A stretch of DNA of 64,000 nucleotides from contig CAYFOM010000001.1 in NCBI GenBank assembly GCA_964344765.1, positions 1 to 64,000 of the forward strand, given 5' to 3'. The notes under the pieces were generated by a model. The model had not been told where the DNA came from and searched no databases. It saw only the letters and a program-made list of their open reading frames with translations. Positions 34,472 through 42,461 of the stretch are shown here, one piece after another. Each line of letters opens with the position of its first letter. The stretch's first letter is position 1. Made by a program: the position numbers and the translations under genes. Origin of the DNA: JACNIZ01 sp964344765. Lineage in GTDB: Bacteria > Planctomycetota > UBA1135.

Positions 34472-34501
34472 TCCTCGATTAGACCTTCTACTCACTCGAA
34501 G

Positions 34502-35665
34502 TTAGCTCGAAAGACTTCGCACTCGACGACCTGCGGCAAAGGCTTGCTGCAGGTCGTTTTTTAGATCCTCGCCGTGTTCGGCGCCGACTGAAATGCGGAT
34601 GAGGTCTTCCGGCAGCGCGAAGTTGCGGCGCTCTTCTTCGGGAATGGATGCGTGCGACATGCGGCAAGGCATGCTGACCGTTGACTCCACGCTGCCGAAG
34701 CTAACGGCGATGGAGAAGCACTTCAGCGCTCGAATCCAATCAGCGCTTTGCTCCACGCTGCCGGTTTCGAAGCACAGCACCGTGCCGTTGCCGCTGGCTT
34801 GACTGCGGTGTATGCGCGCGGCCTCTCCCGTCAGTGCGCCCGGCCAGCGCAGGTTTTTGACCTGTGCTTCTTGCTGCAGGAATTCGGCAATGAGCGCGGT
34901 GTTCTCTTCTTGCTGGCGCAAGCGTAACGGCAGAGTTTTTAATCCGCGCAGTAACAGCCAACTCTCAAAGGGTGCCAGCGCAGTGCCTTCGGCGTTCTGT
35001 ACAAAAGCCAAGCGCTCGGCCAGTTGTGAATCGCGTAGCGACAGCACGCCGCCGCTGACGTCGCTATGACCGCCGAGGAATTTGGTCGCGGAGTGCATGA
35101 CGATGTCGGCGCCTAACGCAAGCGGTTGTTGACGCAGCGGCGACATCAGGCTGTTGTCGACAGCGAGCAAGCAGCCGTGTTGATGGCAAAGTTGTGCCGC
35201 AACGCGCAAGTCGGTGATGCGCATGCGCGGATTGGTCGGCGTTTCGAGCAGCAGCAAGTCGGCACCGAGTTCCAGCGCAGTTTGCAGTGCGTTGGCGTTG
35301 GTGGTATCGACGAATTGCACGTCGATGCCGGACGGTGCGGTGATTTGCGCGAGCAGACGCCACAAGCCGCCGTAGAGGTCATCACCTGCCAGAATTCGGC
35401 CACCGCAAGGCACTAATCTAGTGAGTGCAGTCAGCGCGGCCATGCCGGTGGTGAAAGCCAGTGAGTGTTCGGCTTGATCTAAGCGTGCCAGCTGCTGCTG
35501 CAGCAAGTCGCGGGTGGGATTGCCGCTGCGCGTGTAATCGAATTCGCCGTTAACCAGCGGGTCGGGTTGGCGAAAGGTCGCCGTTTGGTAAAGCGGTGGC
35601 GCCGACGAGGCGTAGGGGTCGAGTGGATCGCAACTTTGGCGAATCAGCTGTGTGGCGGGATTCAT
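34502..35665 (-). CDS. Cystathionine beta-lyase-like PLP enzyme (CGS family)
   Basis: A 387-residue Cys/Met-metabolism PLP enzyme. The PLP phosphate segment is FTTGMAALTALTRL and the PLP Lys lies in VMHSATKFLGGHSDVSGG. YTRSGNPTRDLLQQQLA is the active-site region of the neighbouring subunit. It is the third gene of the methionine operon; its ATG overlaps the stop of the aspartokinase-homoserine dehydrogenase gene (ATGA). As the operon already has a CGS-type enzyme, this one is best read as the beta-lyase making homocysteine. CGS, CBL and O-acylhomoserine sulfhydrylases are hard to separate by sequence. Confidence 0.82.
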   Translation of the reverse strand: MNPATQLIRQSCDPLDPYASSAPPLYQTATFRQPDPLVNGEFDYTRSGNPTRDLLQQQLARLDQAEHSLAFTTGMAALTALTRLVPCGGRILAGDDLYGGLWRLLAQITAPSGIDVQFVDTTNANALQTALELGADLLLLETPTNPRMRITDLRVAAQLCHQHGCLLAVDNSLMSPLRQQPLALGADIVMHSATKFLGGHSDVSGGVLSLRDSQLAERLAFVQNAEGTALAPFESWLLLRGLKTLPLRLRQQEENTALIAEFLQQEAQVKNLRWPGALTGEAARIHRSQASGNGTVLCFETGSVEQSADWIRALKCFSIAVSFGSVESTVSMPCRMSHASIPEEERRNFALPEDLIRISVGAEHGEDLKNDLQQAFAAGRRVRSLSS

Positions 35666-37470
35666 GCCGGCACCTCCTGCAGTTGCGGTTCGGGGGTGCG
35701 ATCTTGCGAGCGCTCACGCCAGAGATCGAGCAGATCGGCAAACACCGCTTCGGCGGTCGGCCATTTGCCGGCACCGGCGCCGGTGAGTTGATGGGTGCCG
35801 CCGTTGCCATCTGTGATCAGCAGCGAATTCCCAACTCCCTGTGCCGAAAGCAGCGGGTGACCGTCACTGAGTTGCACCGGTTGGACCGATGCGTGCACGC
35901 GGCCGTCGGCTTCTTGAATGGCTTTGGCAACTAAACGTAGATTGGGGTGCGCTTGATCAGCCGTAAGCGCTGCAATTCCACAACAGGGAATGCGCTCCGG
36001 ACTCAGGGTGATGTTCCACGCTTGTTGAATCAGCAAACTCAGCTTGCGCGCCGCATCCCAACCGTAGACGTCGGCACTGGGGTCGGCTTCGGCGTAGCCG
36101 AGTTGCTGTGCTTCCTGCAGCGCGTTTTCGTAACTTTGACCGTCGGCGATTTGCTGCAGAATGAAATTGGTGGTTCCATTCAAAACCCCCTGGATCTTCG
36201 CCACGCCGATGTCGTCGGCAATTCGCTGCGCGGTTTCCAGCGCCGGCACCACGCCGGTAACGGCTGCGGAACATCGCAATCCTCCGCCGAGGATTTGACG
36301 GTAGGGAGCAAGCGCGGATGCGTAGCGTGCAACGAACTCTTTATCGGCACTCACCACTGCGGTTCCGGCTTCGAGTGCGTTCAACAGTTTGGGCGCGAAC
36401 CCTGCTGCGGAAACCGCTAATTCGACGATGACATCCGCCTGGGTGGAAGCGTTAGGCCTCGGTTCTATGCGAAGTGGGTTGGCCAGTGAATTCAGTTGTT
36501 CAATCGGCGGTTTCAGCGCACGCGGTTTGCTTGGGTCGGCGGCAACCAATTCCACCAGGTCAAACTTGTCGCTGTGTTGCGTCAAGTAGTGGTAAACGCC
36601 GGATCCAACCGTGCCCAAACCCCACAGCGCAACACGCAGTTTTCTGTTTGGCGCCAGAGTTGCCACGGCTGAGCACGATTCGGCCAATTGCGTGCGTTCC
36701 GCTCCCACGCGTGTAGTGCGGTCGGATGCACATTGACCCAGTTCGAACCGCAGCTTGTGCTTTTGAGCATAACGCACCGCTTTGGGTTGCAGAACTGCGC
36801 CACCAATGTCGGCGGCTTCGTCGAATCCCACACTGCGGTAACGTCGCGGCGGCGGACCGTCGGCGGCTGGGTCCCATTGATACAGACCGGGCACATCTTT
36901 GAGCAAGCGGCAATGCACCTCGTTGCATGCGTCCGCCTCATTGATTGAGCGTACTTGCGGGCGTTGCTTTAACTCATGGGCGATGACCAACGCAGTTAAG
37001 TCGGATCCGCCGCGGCCGAGTAGCGATAGATTGCCGTCGGCTTGCACGCCGACGAAACCGGGAACGACGATGACCGATCGTTTTTGCAAGCGTTGCAGCA
37101 ATGGCTTGCAATCTAAAGCGATTGGGTTGGCGTCGAGGATGGGGCCTTCGGTTTGCACTCCCAAGCAGCGCGCGGTTAACGCGTACGCCGGAATGCCGGC
37201 CTTTGCCAAAGCGACTTTCAGCAGCGCCACGGCCTCGGTTTCACCCGTGGCCAAAAGTTCGGCGATTGCTTCGTCGTTCTGTTGATCAGCGATCAATCCG
37301 GCTTGGTGCAGCAGTCGGTCGGTGGTGTTACCTATCGCCGACGTCACCGCAATCACCTTTTTGCCGTCGCGCCAATGGCGGTAGATTTCGTGCACCGCGG
37401 TGTGCAGCTGCTCGGCGTTGGGCAGCACCGAACTGCCGAATTTCAACACTTGGATGGGGGAGTGGCTCAT
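35662..37470 (-). CDS. Bifunctional aspartokinase-homoserine dehydrogenase lacking the ACT region
   Basis: A 602-residue fusion. Residues 1-265 are the kinase (QVLKFGSSVLPNAEQL, then LLGRGGSDLTALVIAHEL, then LLKDVPGLYQWDP). Residues ~285-602 are homoserine dehydrogenase (KLRVALWGLGTVGSGVYHYL, VVSADKEFVA, GVLNGTTNFILQQIADG, YAEADPSADVYGWDAARK). E. coli ThrA is about 820 residues because an ACT regulatory/interface region of ~200 residues lies between the domains; that region is absent here. I start at ATG 37470 (MSHSP), overlapping the upstream stop by ATGA. It supplies homoserine for methionine synthesis. Without ACT domains, allosteric feedback by threonine, lysine or methionine seems unlikely. 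Confidence 0.9.
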   Translation of the reverse strand: MSHSPIQVLKFGSSVLPNAEQLHTAVHEIYRHWRDGKKVIAVTSAIGNTTDRLLHQAGLIADQQNDEAIAELLATGETEAVALLKVALAKAGIPAYALTARCLGVQTEGPILDANPIALDCKPLLQRLQKRSVIVVPGFVGVQADGNLSLLGRGGSDLTALVIAHELKQRPQVRSINEADACNEVHCRLLKDVPGLYQWDPAADGPPPRRYRSVGFDEAADIGGAVLQPKAVRYAQKHKLRFELGQCASDRTTRVGAERTQLAESCSAVATLAPNRKLRVALWGLGTVGSGVYHYLTQHSDKFDLVELVAADPSKPRALKPPIEQLNSLANPLRIEPRPNASTQADVIVELAVSAAGFAPKLLNALEAGTAVVSADKEFVARYASALAPYRQILGGGLRCSAAVTGVVPALETAQRIADDIGVAKIQGVLNGTTNFILQQIADGQSYENALQEAQQLGYAEADPSADVYGWDAARKLSLLIQQAWNITLSPERIPCCGIAALTADQAHPNLRLVAKAIQEADGRVHASVQPVQLSDGHPLLSAQGVGNSLLITDGNGGTHQLTGAGAGKWPTAEAVFADLLDLWRERSQDRTPEPQLQEVPA

Positions 37471-38633
37471 GACAAAACACCTCCCTGCACGCACTTCAGT
37501 GCCCAATCCAAATCGGCGATCAAATCTTGCTCGCCTTCCAAACCGACTGACAAACGAATCAGTCCATCGCTGATCCCTGCCGCGCGTCGTTGTTCCGGCG
37601 GCACACTTCCATGAGTCATCGTCGCCGGATGAGTGATCAAACTTTCGACCGCACCAAGGTTCTCGGCCAGAGCAAACAGCTTCAAATTTTTGATGAATTC
37701 CGCGCCGGCTTCCAACCCGCCATGCAACTCAAAGGAAAGCATGCCGCCACCACCGCTTTGCTGTTCGCGCGCCAAATCGAATTGGCGGAACGACGGTAGG
37801 AACGGGTAATGCACGGTTTGTACTTCAGGATGCTGTTCGAGGAATTCAGCCACCGCCAGAGCATTAGCCGAGTGCTTCTCTAAGCGCAGCGGCAGTGTTT
37901 TCAGCCCGCGCAGGGTCAGCCAAGATTCCCATGGTGCTTGCGTGGTGCCGGCAGTTCCTTTAACGAAACGCAGGCGCTCGTTCAGCGGTTCATCGCGGGT
38001 AATCAGCGCGCCGCCGACTGTGGAGTTATGGCCTTCGATGTACTTGGTTGTCGAATAAACCACGACGTCGGCACCTAAATCCAGTGGTCGCTGCAGCGCC
38101 GAGGTCAAAAAAGTATTGTCGACCGCCACCAGAGCTCCGACCGCTTTGGCCAGTTGGGCTGCAGCGCGAATGTCGGTCAGTTTGAGAGTCGGATTGGCCG
38201 GCGTTTCCAAAAACAGCAGGCGCGTCGGTTTTTGCAGCGCTGCTTTCAAAGCAGCTAAATCCGAGGTGTCGACGAATTCCGCCTCGACCTGAAACGCGTT
38301 CAGCACTTGCTGCAAAACACGCACGGTTCCGCCATAAACCACGTCGGAAACAACGACGCGATCCCCAGCTTGCAGCGTTGCCAAAAACAACGTGGTGGTT
38401 GCCGCCATTCCGGTGGCGTAAGCCGTTGCCGGCAACGCGTCTTCCAATGCGCCGAGGCGTTCTTCCAGCGCCGAAACGGTGGGATTACCGGTGCGCGTGT
38501 AGGTGTAGCCGCGATCGCGACCGATGCCGTCCTGTAGGTAAGTGGTGCTTTGGTGGACGGGAGTGAGCAGTGCGCCGGTGGCCGCGTCGGGTCCGGGGCC
38601 GGCGTGTATGGCTTGAGTGGAGTAAGAAGTCAT
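37467..38633 (-). CDS. Cystathionine gamma-synthase-like PLP enzyme
   Basis: A 388-residue CGS-family enzyme and first structural gene of the methionine operon. The PLP Lys is in VVYSTTKYIEGHNSTVGG; YTYTRTGNPTVSALEERLG and YATGMAATTTLFLATLQAGD are the other cofactor segments. It would join an activated homoserine to cysteine (or sulfide). The start is ATG 38633, with no clear Shine-Dalgarno. Expression appears to be set by the attenuator between 38671 and 38847. Its stop overlaps the next gene by ATGA. Confidence 0.87.
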   Translation of the reverse strand: MTSYSTQAIHAGPGPDAATGALLTPVHQSTTYLQDGIGRDRGYTYTRTGNPTVSALEERLGALEDALPATAYATGMAATTTLFLATLQAGDRVVVSDVVYGGTVRVLQQVLNAFQVEAEFVDTSDLAALKAALQKPTRLLFLETPANPTLKLTDIRAAAQLAKAVGALVAVDNTFLTSALQRPLDLGADVVVYSTTKYIEGHNSTVGGALITRDEPLNERLRFVKGTAGTTQAPWESWLTLRGLKTLPLRLEKHSANALAVAEFLEQHPEVQTVHYPFLPSFRQFDLAREQQSGGGGMLSFELHGGLEAGAEFIKNLKLFALAENLGAVESLITHPATMTHGSVPPEQRRAAGISDGLIRLSVGLEGEQDLIADLDWALKCVQGGVLS

Positions 38634-38670
38634 CGAACTGAACGGATTGAGGGTGAGAAGGTGCCAAACG

Positions 38671-38696
38671 AAAAAACCACTGCCTGGGCAGTGGTC
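38671..38696 (-). terminator. Attenuator terminator of the methionine operon
   Basis: In the minus-strand RNA, ACCACTGCC and GGCAGUGGU form a hairpin of 8-9 bp with a loop of 2-4 bases, followed by U6. It lies 38 bases before the first operon gene, so it must be bypassed for expression. Its 5' arm is also the 3' arm of the competing 15-bp antiterminator. Confidence 0.85.
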
Positions 38697-38766
38697 TGTG
38701 GCAAGCCGTCAGTTGATGATTCTTTTCAACGACACAGCGCAGAGGACCACTGCCCAGGCCTGGGCA
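38682..38766 (-). promoter_or_regulatory. Antiterminator and protector arms of the methionine attenuator
   Basis: Segment 2 (38745-38759) and segment 3 (38682-38696) are perfectly complementary over 15 bases and form the antiterminator. Segment 3 alternatively pairs with segment 4 (38676-38684) in the terminator. Segment 2 alternatively pairs with segment 1 inside the 16-bp palindrome at 38751-38766. Segment 1 covers the last Met codon and the next two codons of the leader peptide. A ribosome stalled on the Met codons would cover segment 1, free segment 2, and favour readthrough. This is the classical trp-type logic. Confidence 0.75.
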
Positions 38767-38803
38767 TGTCCATCCACATCTGCATCATGTAGTAGCAATT
38801 CAT
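38726..38803 (-). CDS. Methionine-rich leader peptide (25 residues)
   Basis: An ORF too short for ordinary gene calling. It starts at ATG 38803 and ends with TGA at 38726-38728. Met occurs at residues 1, 6, 7, 9, 11 and 13; residues 6-13 read MMQMWMDM. The peptide ends SSALCR. It lies in the transcribed leader of a methionine-synthesis operon, directly before mutually exclusive antiterminator and terminator hairpins, which is the expected place and composition for a ribosome-mediated attenuation sensor of charged Met-tRNA. No strong Shine-Dalgarno is seen close to the ATG; a GGAGG lies about 15 bases further upstream within a hairpin. Confidence 0.75.
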   Translation of the reverse strand: MNCYYMMQMWMDMPRPGQWSSALCR

Positions 38804-38811
38804 CTTTGTGA

Positions 38812-38844
38812 GGAACCGCCTCCGGGGTTCACCGGCGGCGGCTC
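38812..38844 (-). promoter_or_regulatory. 5' leader hairpin of the methionine operon RNA
   Basis: In minus-strand RNA, GAGCCGCC pairs with GGCGGUUC (one G-U), enclosing an inner CCGG/CCGG helix. The G-U pair works only in the minus-strand transcript. The hairpin begins within a few bases of the predicted transcription start (~38847) and ends 9 bases before the leader-peptide ATG. It could stabilise the RNA or tune leader translation. No U-run follows, so it is not a standard terminator of the upstream gene. Confidence 0.55.
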
Positions 38845-38853
38845 AAGGCTCAG

Positions 38854-38881
38854 AGGATAAGGAAGAATGACTGTCTGTCAA
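38854..38881 (-). promoter_or_regulatory. Promoter of the methionine operon
   Basis: Minus-strand TTGACA (38881-38876, a perfect -35), a 16-base spacer, and TATCCT (38859-38854). Predicted +1 is about 38847, giving a leader of some 210 bases before the first gene. It begins 4 bases past the stop of the upstream secreted-protein gene. Confidence 0.7.
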
Positions 38882-38884
38882 CCC

Positions 38885-40276
38885 TCAACAGTTTTGACCG
38901 TCATCGGATTTTTTGAATTTGATCCGACCCTCCAGGTTGTTCACAACCTCCGTTCCAGGGACTTTTACCCCATTGAGCTCCAGCCACGCTTTCTTCTCCT
39001 TCACTTGCAGAATGACTTTGCCATTGAAGTGTTCGTGGTAAGTCCGCCCGCTTCCTCCAATGGTGCGATCAATACTCGTGGTGGAGTAAACCTTGTCGGA
39101 CTTGTCGTATTTCCCTCCGACTTCAACCGCCAGGATTGGAAGCCACTTCTTGATGTTGACGCCGGCCGCCACTGACCACGAGCTGGAAAGTTCCTGGCCT
39201 ACTTGTTGACTGAATGTTGATGTGCCGGCTGGAAATCCGCACAAGACTTCAACCGTTTCCTTGTTGACCCACTTAGTTCGAGACTTCACTTCATAGTCCG
39301 GCTCTGGTTGAGGCTTCGGGCTAGGGCGTTTGGGTCGATCCGCCTTATGCCACAAAGTTTCATCCGTCACCTGGCAAGCCCAATGGGAGAAGTGCGGAAG
39401 AGAAAAAGTAACTCGTTCAGCGTCTGCGTTCCAACCGATCCCCACACTTGCTTGTGGGCTATAGCCACAACTTCCATGCTCGATAATCGCAACTTGGTCG
39501 ATGGAGTAAAAACTTCCGTCCATCCCGTGAATGGCTAATAGCGGGAATTGAATTTCAACAGAGATGGAATCCTGAAACGGGTGATTGCGAACCACCTGAT
39601 TATTGGCATCAACCAGCACGGTCTCAAACTGCACCCAAGCCTGCGACCATTTGACCTTGTTGAAATCGCCGTAAGTAGAAAGGCAAACGAAATCAAGCGG
39701 AGTCACCACAACTCTAAAATCCTGATCAAATGCACCCGCAGGAACATTCACCGCGATTGACCCATCCGAATTTTCGGCACTTCCACCATTCGGTCCGATG
39801 ATGGGGGACGACCAGCCGTTCCGCCGCTGCAGAAAGAAGTTTTGGATTTCCAGTCGGTATGGATCAATCTCCATCTCCGAGATCGGCCCGGTATCTCCCA
39901 AGTCTTCAATGAACTTGGTTCGCGAAAGCCAAGGAGCCTTCGTTAGGTCGACGTACTTCCCCTGTGGAATGTACTCCTGTGAATAGTTGCTTCCAAACGC
40001 TGGAGCTTTGGCCTGCAGGAATACAAATCCCTGCGGGTTGTCTGCCAAGGTCAGGCTGTAGCGACCTTCCAAATCGGTGGTCACCACTTGGCCATGGCCA
40101 ACGGCTTCCACCGTCGCGCCAACCAATGGGTTGGAATCGTTATCGCGGACTACACCGGCAATGGTGACCTCGCGTTTGGATGGATCCGGGTCGGGCGACG
40201 CCTGGGCGGCCCCACCCGGTGCGAGGGCAAATCCCGCGAGAAATATGGCAGGAAATATTCGGTTCAAACTCTCCAT
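38885..40276 (-). CDS. Secreted protein with carboxypeptidase regulatory-like domain
   Basis: A 463-residue exported protein. The signal peptide is MESLNRIFPAIFLAGFALA with cleavage near residue 25. Residues ~36-90 form a CarboxypepD_reg-like beta-sandwich (VTIAGVVRDNDSNPLVGATVEAVG, then GRYSLTLAD). Residues 155-300 are a beta-rich domain (SIAVNVPAGAFDQDFRVVVTPLDF). After a Pro/Lys linker near 315, the C-terminal ~140 residues form another unknown domain that ends in Cys. It is probably a cell-surface or extracellular protein. No catalytic motif is visible. Confidence 0.72.
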   Translation of the reverse strand: MESLNRIFPAIFLAGFALAPGGAAQASPDPDPSKREVTIAGVVRDNDSNPLVGATVEAVGHGQVVTTDLEGRYSLTLADNPQGFVFLQAKAPAFGSNYSQEYIPQGKYVDLTKAPWLSRTKFIEDLGDTGPISEMEIDPYRLEIQNFFLQRRNGWSSPIIGPNGGSAENSDGSIAVNVPAGAFDQDFRVVVTPLDFVCLSTYGDFNKVKWSQAWVQFETVLVDANNQVVRNHPFQDSISVEIQFPLLAIHGMDGSFYSIDQVAIIEHGSCGYSPQASVGIGWNADAERVTFSLPHFSHWACQVTDETLWHKADRPKRPSPKPQPEPDYEVKSRTKWVNKETVEVLCGFPAGTSTFSQQVGQELSSSWSVAAGVNIKKWLPILAVEVGGKYDKSDKVYSTTSIDRTIGGSGRTYHEHFNGKVILQVKEKKAWLELNGVKVPGTEVVNNLEGRIKFKKSDDGQNC

Positions 40277-40406
40277 ACCATGAAGACGTTTTCGATCGCC
40301 AAAATCCCAAAATCATTTGGCGAAATCGAAAATAAATGGGCAAAAAATGGTGTGCCCTCTATGGATTTCCTGGAGCAGCCGACCAAGTTGGCCCTAGTTC
40401 AAGAAT

Positions 40407-41330
40407 TCAACCGGTGATGACCTCGCAGCCATCCTCGGTGACGATCATCGTGTGCTCGGTCTGAGCAATGCGCACATTCGTGTCCGGATCCACCAATGGC
40501 GGGTAAACCGACAGGCATCCGGTGCGGATCAGGCGCGCGAGAGTTGCCTCGACGTCGGCTTTGGGCAGCGTGCCAAAGGTACGGCGGGCGAAAGGCAAAC
40601 CGTTCATCGCCTCAATCTTTTGCCAGACGCGCTCGTCGATCTGCTTCATCTTGCGCGGTGGTTTGCGCAGCATGAAAACTTCGCCGCGGCCGTGTTCGGT
40701 GACTTGGCCGCGCCCATCGGTGGAAAAAGGCTCGATGGCGATGACCATGCCGGGCTGCAGCTCAAATCGATCGCCGCGATCCGGACTGGCCGGAATTTGC
40801 GGTGCGGTATGCACGCGCCATCGGGCAACGCCATGGCCGGTCAGGTTGTAGACCGGGCGATAACCGTGGGCTTTGATGGCTTCCTCAATCGCCGCGCTGA
40901 CCTCTTTGACCTTTACACCAGGCCCAACCGTCTCGATCGCCGCTGCCAAACCGTCGGCCGAGGCTTGGACCAGCTTGTGAATTTCTTTCTTTTCACCCAA
41001 ATACTTGGTCTGAGCATTGTCCGCCACATAGCCATCGACCTCAACGCCGATGTCAATCTTGACCACATCCTCGTTTTCGAACACCGTCGGGTCGCTCGGG
41101 TGGGAGCAATAGTGGGCGGCGATGTGGTTGCGGCTGGTCTGCGCCGGGAACGCCGGGCCACCGCCTTCTTGGCGAATAAAGTCCTCGACTTTTTCCACCA
41201 CCTCACGCAGCAAAACGCCAGGTTCAATCAGCGAAATACCGAGCTCGCGAGCTTGGCGCGCGATCCTTCCAGCTTCGCGGAATTTCTCCAGCGCTCCGGG
41301 CTCAAGGGCGGGGGTGAGATTGGCCGACAT
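40407..41330 (-). CDS. Methionine aminopeptidase, type II (archaeal/eukaryotic-like)
   Basis: A 307-residue pita-bread metallopeptidase that removes N-terminal Met. The segment FPAQTSRNHIAAHYCSHPSD and the metal ligands (Asp in DIGVEVDGYVADNAQT, His in NLTGHGVARWRVH, Glu in MVIAIEPFSTDG, Glu in AQTEHTMIV) are in order. The ~60-residue insertion after IEPF (RGQVTEHGRGEVFMLRKPPR onward) and the length mark the type II class, as in archaea. Bacteria usually carry the type I class. I start at ATG 41330 (MSANL), with GGGAG 8 bases upstream, rather than the open frame from 41345. Confidence 0.88.
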   Translation of the reverse strand: MSANLTPALEPGALEKFREAGRIARQARELGISLIEPGVLLREVVEKVEDFIRQEGGGPAFPAQTSRNHIAAHYCSHPSDPTVFENEDVVKIDIGVEVDGYVADNAQTKYLGEKKEIHKLVQASADGLAAAIETVGPGVKVKEVSAAIEEAIKAHGYRPVYNLTGHGVARWRVHTAPQIPASPDRGDRFELQPGMVIAIEPFSTDGRGQVTEHGRGEVFMLRKPPRKMKQIDERVWQKIEAMNGLPFARRTFGTLPKADVEATLARLIRTGCLSVYPPLVDPDTNVRIAQTEHTMIVTEDGCEVITG

Positions 41331-41466
41331 CGTAGGTACTCCCAAAAGGAATCTGGGATTTTAGCCCCTTTGTAGGGCGCGGAATCCAATCCTCCAACCT
41401 GTCAGCGGCTTCGCTTCAGAAATTCCGCCGATTCGCCGAAAGAAAACTGTCTAGCACATCCCAGCC

Positions 41467-42405
41467 ATGCTTCAAATCACAACCGGCCAGCAGATTGGCC
41501 CATTTGAAATTCGCGGTTTCCTCGGTAGAGGAGCATTCGCGCAGGTCTTTTCAGCGATTGACTCAAAGAACCGTCGCGTCGCCCTGAAGTTGGGCGATGA
41601 AAGCGGCGGCGGGCGTTTTTTACGCCGATTTCGGGAGATCACTTCCGAACGCAGCCCAACCGGACTGAGCCCCGACGAAACCCCCGCCGAGGCCATGTTC
41701 CTGGATACGCTGCAAGGGGCGCGCGCTGAAATCCTCGACTCGAACGAAGTCGATGACATGCTTTGGCGCGAAGCCAAGCTGCTGGAAAGTGCCGGCGGCA
41801 ACGGCTTCCCCGAGTTCTACGGCGTCGAAGAAGTCGATGGCCGTCCGGTGATCGTGATGGAAGAGGTCGACGGCAGTTCACTGCGCGACCGCATCCGCTC
41901 GCTTGAGGGAGTCAAGTTGAGCTGGTTCATCAAGGTTGCCAAGACTTTGGAATCTGTGCAGGAACTGGGTTGGGAATGTCATGGCGACGTCAAACCGGAA
42001 AATATTCTGGTGCGCCGTGATGAATCCATCGTGCTGATCGATCCTACGCCTTCGCTAGACAGGCCCGATCTGTGCGTAACCACCCCCTGGTACAACCCAT
42101 TCCTGCAACGTTCCTCGAAGGCCGATGCACAAGCCATCGCCACCATCTTGTACGAACTGTTCTGCGGAGCCCTGCCGTTCGAGCAGGTGCCATTCCGCTA
42201 CGCCGGCTGCGAAATCACTGCGGACCAGCGGGAAGACTACGACTTAATGATGTCGTTGTTCCTGTCCTTCCCGCGCCCGCGTGAACTGAACCCGCGCTCG
42301 CCGGTTGAGTTTGATCGCATGATCTACCGCACCATGGCCGATCCGAATTACGGGTTGACTGAGTTGCGCAGTGAGATGGAAGAGTTCTTGTTGAAGAACA
42401 AGTAG
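41467..42405 (+). CDS. Serine/threonine protein kinase-like protein
   Basis: A 312-residue kinase-fold protein. The Gly loop is FLGRGAFAQVFSA, the VAIK Lys is in RRVALKLGDE, and the catalytic loop is ECHGDVKPENILV. The DFG position reads IDPTP, keeping the Asp but not Phe-Gly. A polar insertion near residues 58-85 separates the Lys from the alpha-C helix. There is no transmembrane segment or C-terminal sensor domain, so it is a soluble kinase. It is divergent from the MetAP gene. The substrate is unknown. Confidence 0.82.
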   Translation: MLQITTGQQIGPFEIRGFLGRGAFAQVFSAIDSKNRRVALKLGDESGGGRFLRRFREITSERSPTGLSPDETPAEAMFLDTLQGARAEILDSNEVDDMLWREAKLLESAGGNGFPEFYGVEEVDGRPVIVMEEVDGSSLRDRIRSLEGVKLSWFIKVAKTLESVQELGWECHGDVKPENILVRRDESIVLIDPTPSLDRPDLCVTTPWYNPFLQRSSKADAQAIATILYELFCGALPFEQVPFRYAGCEITADQREDYDLMMSLFLSFPRPRELNPRSPVEFDRMIYRTMADPNYGLTELRSEMEEFLLKNK

Positions 42406-42461
42406 CTCTGAGGCTACCTAGCACCAACGCGGTTCCTAGAATGCTTCCTGGAACCGCCGTC

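Noticed and set aside
34467..34482. Intrinsic terminator after leucine dehydrogenase
   Set aside because: CTAATC/GATTAG is a perfect 6-bp hairpin but has no following T-run and overlaps the stop codon.
38671..38847. SAM riboswitch upstream of the methionine operon
   Set aside because: I looked for the conserved cores of SAM-I, SAM-II and SAH riboswitches. None is present; the leader is explained by the Met-rich ORF and the four-segment hairpins.
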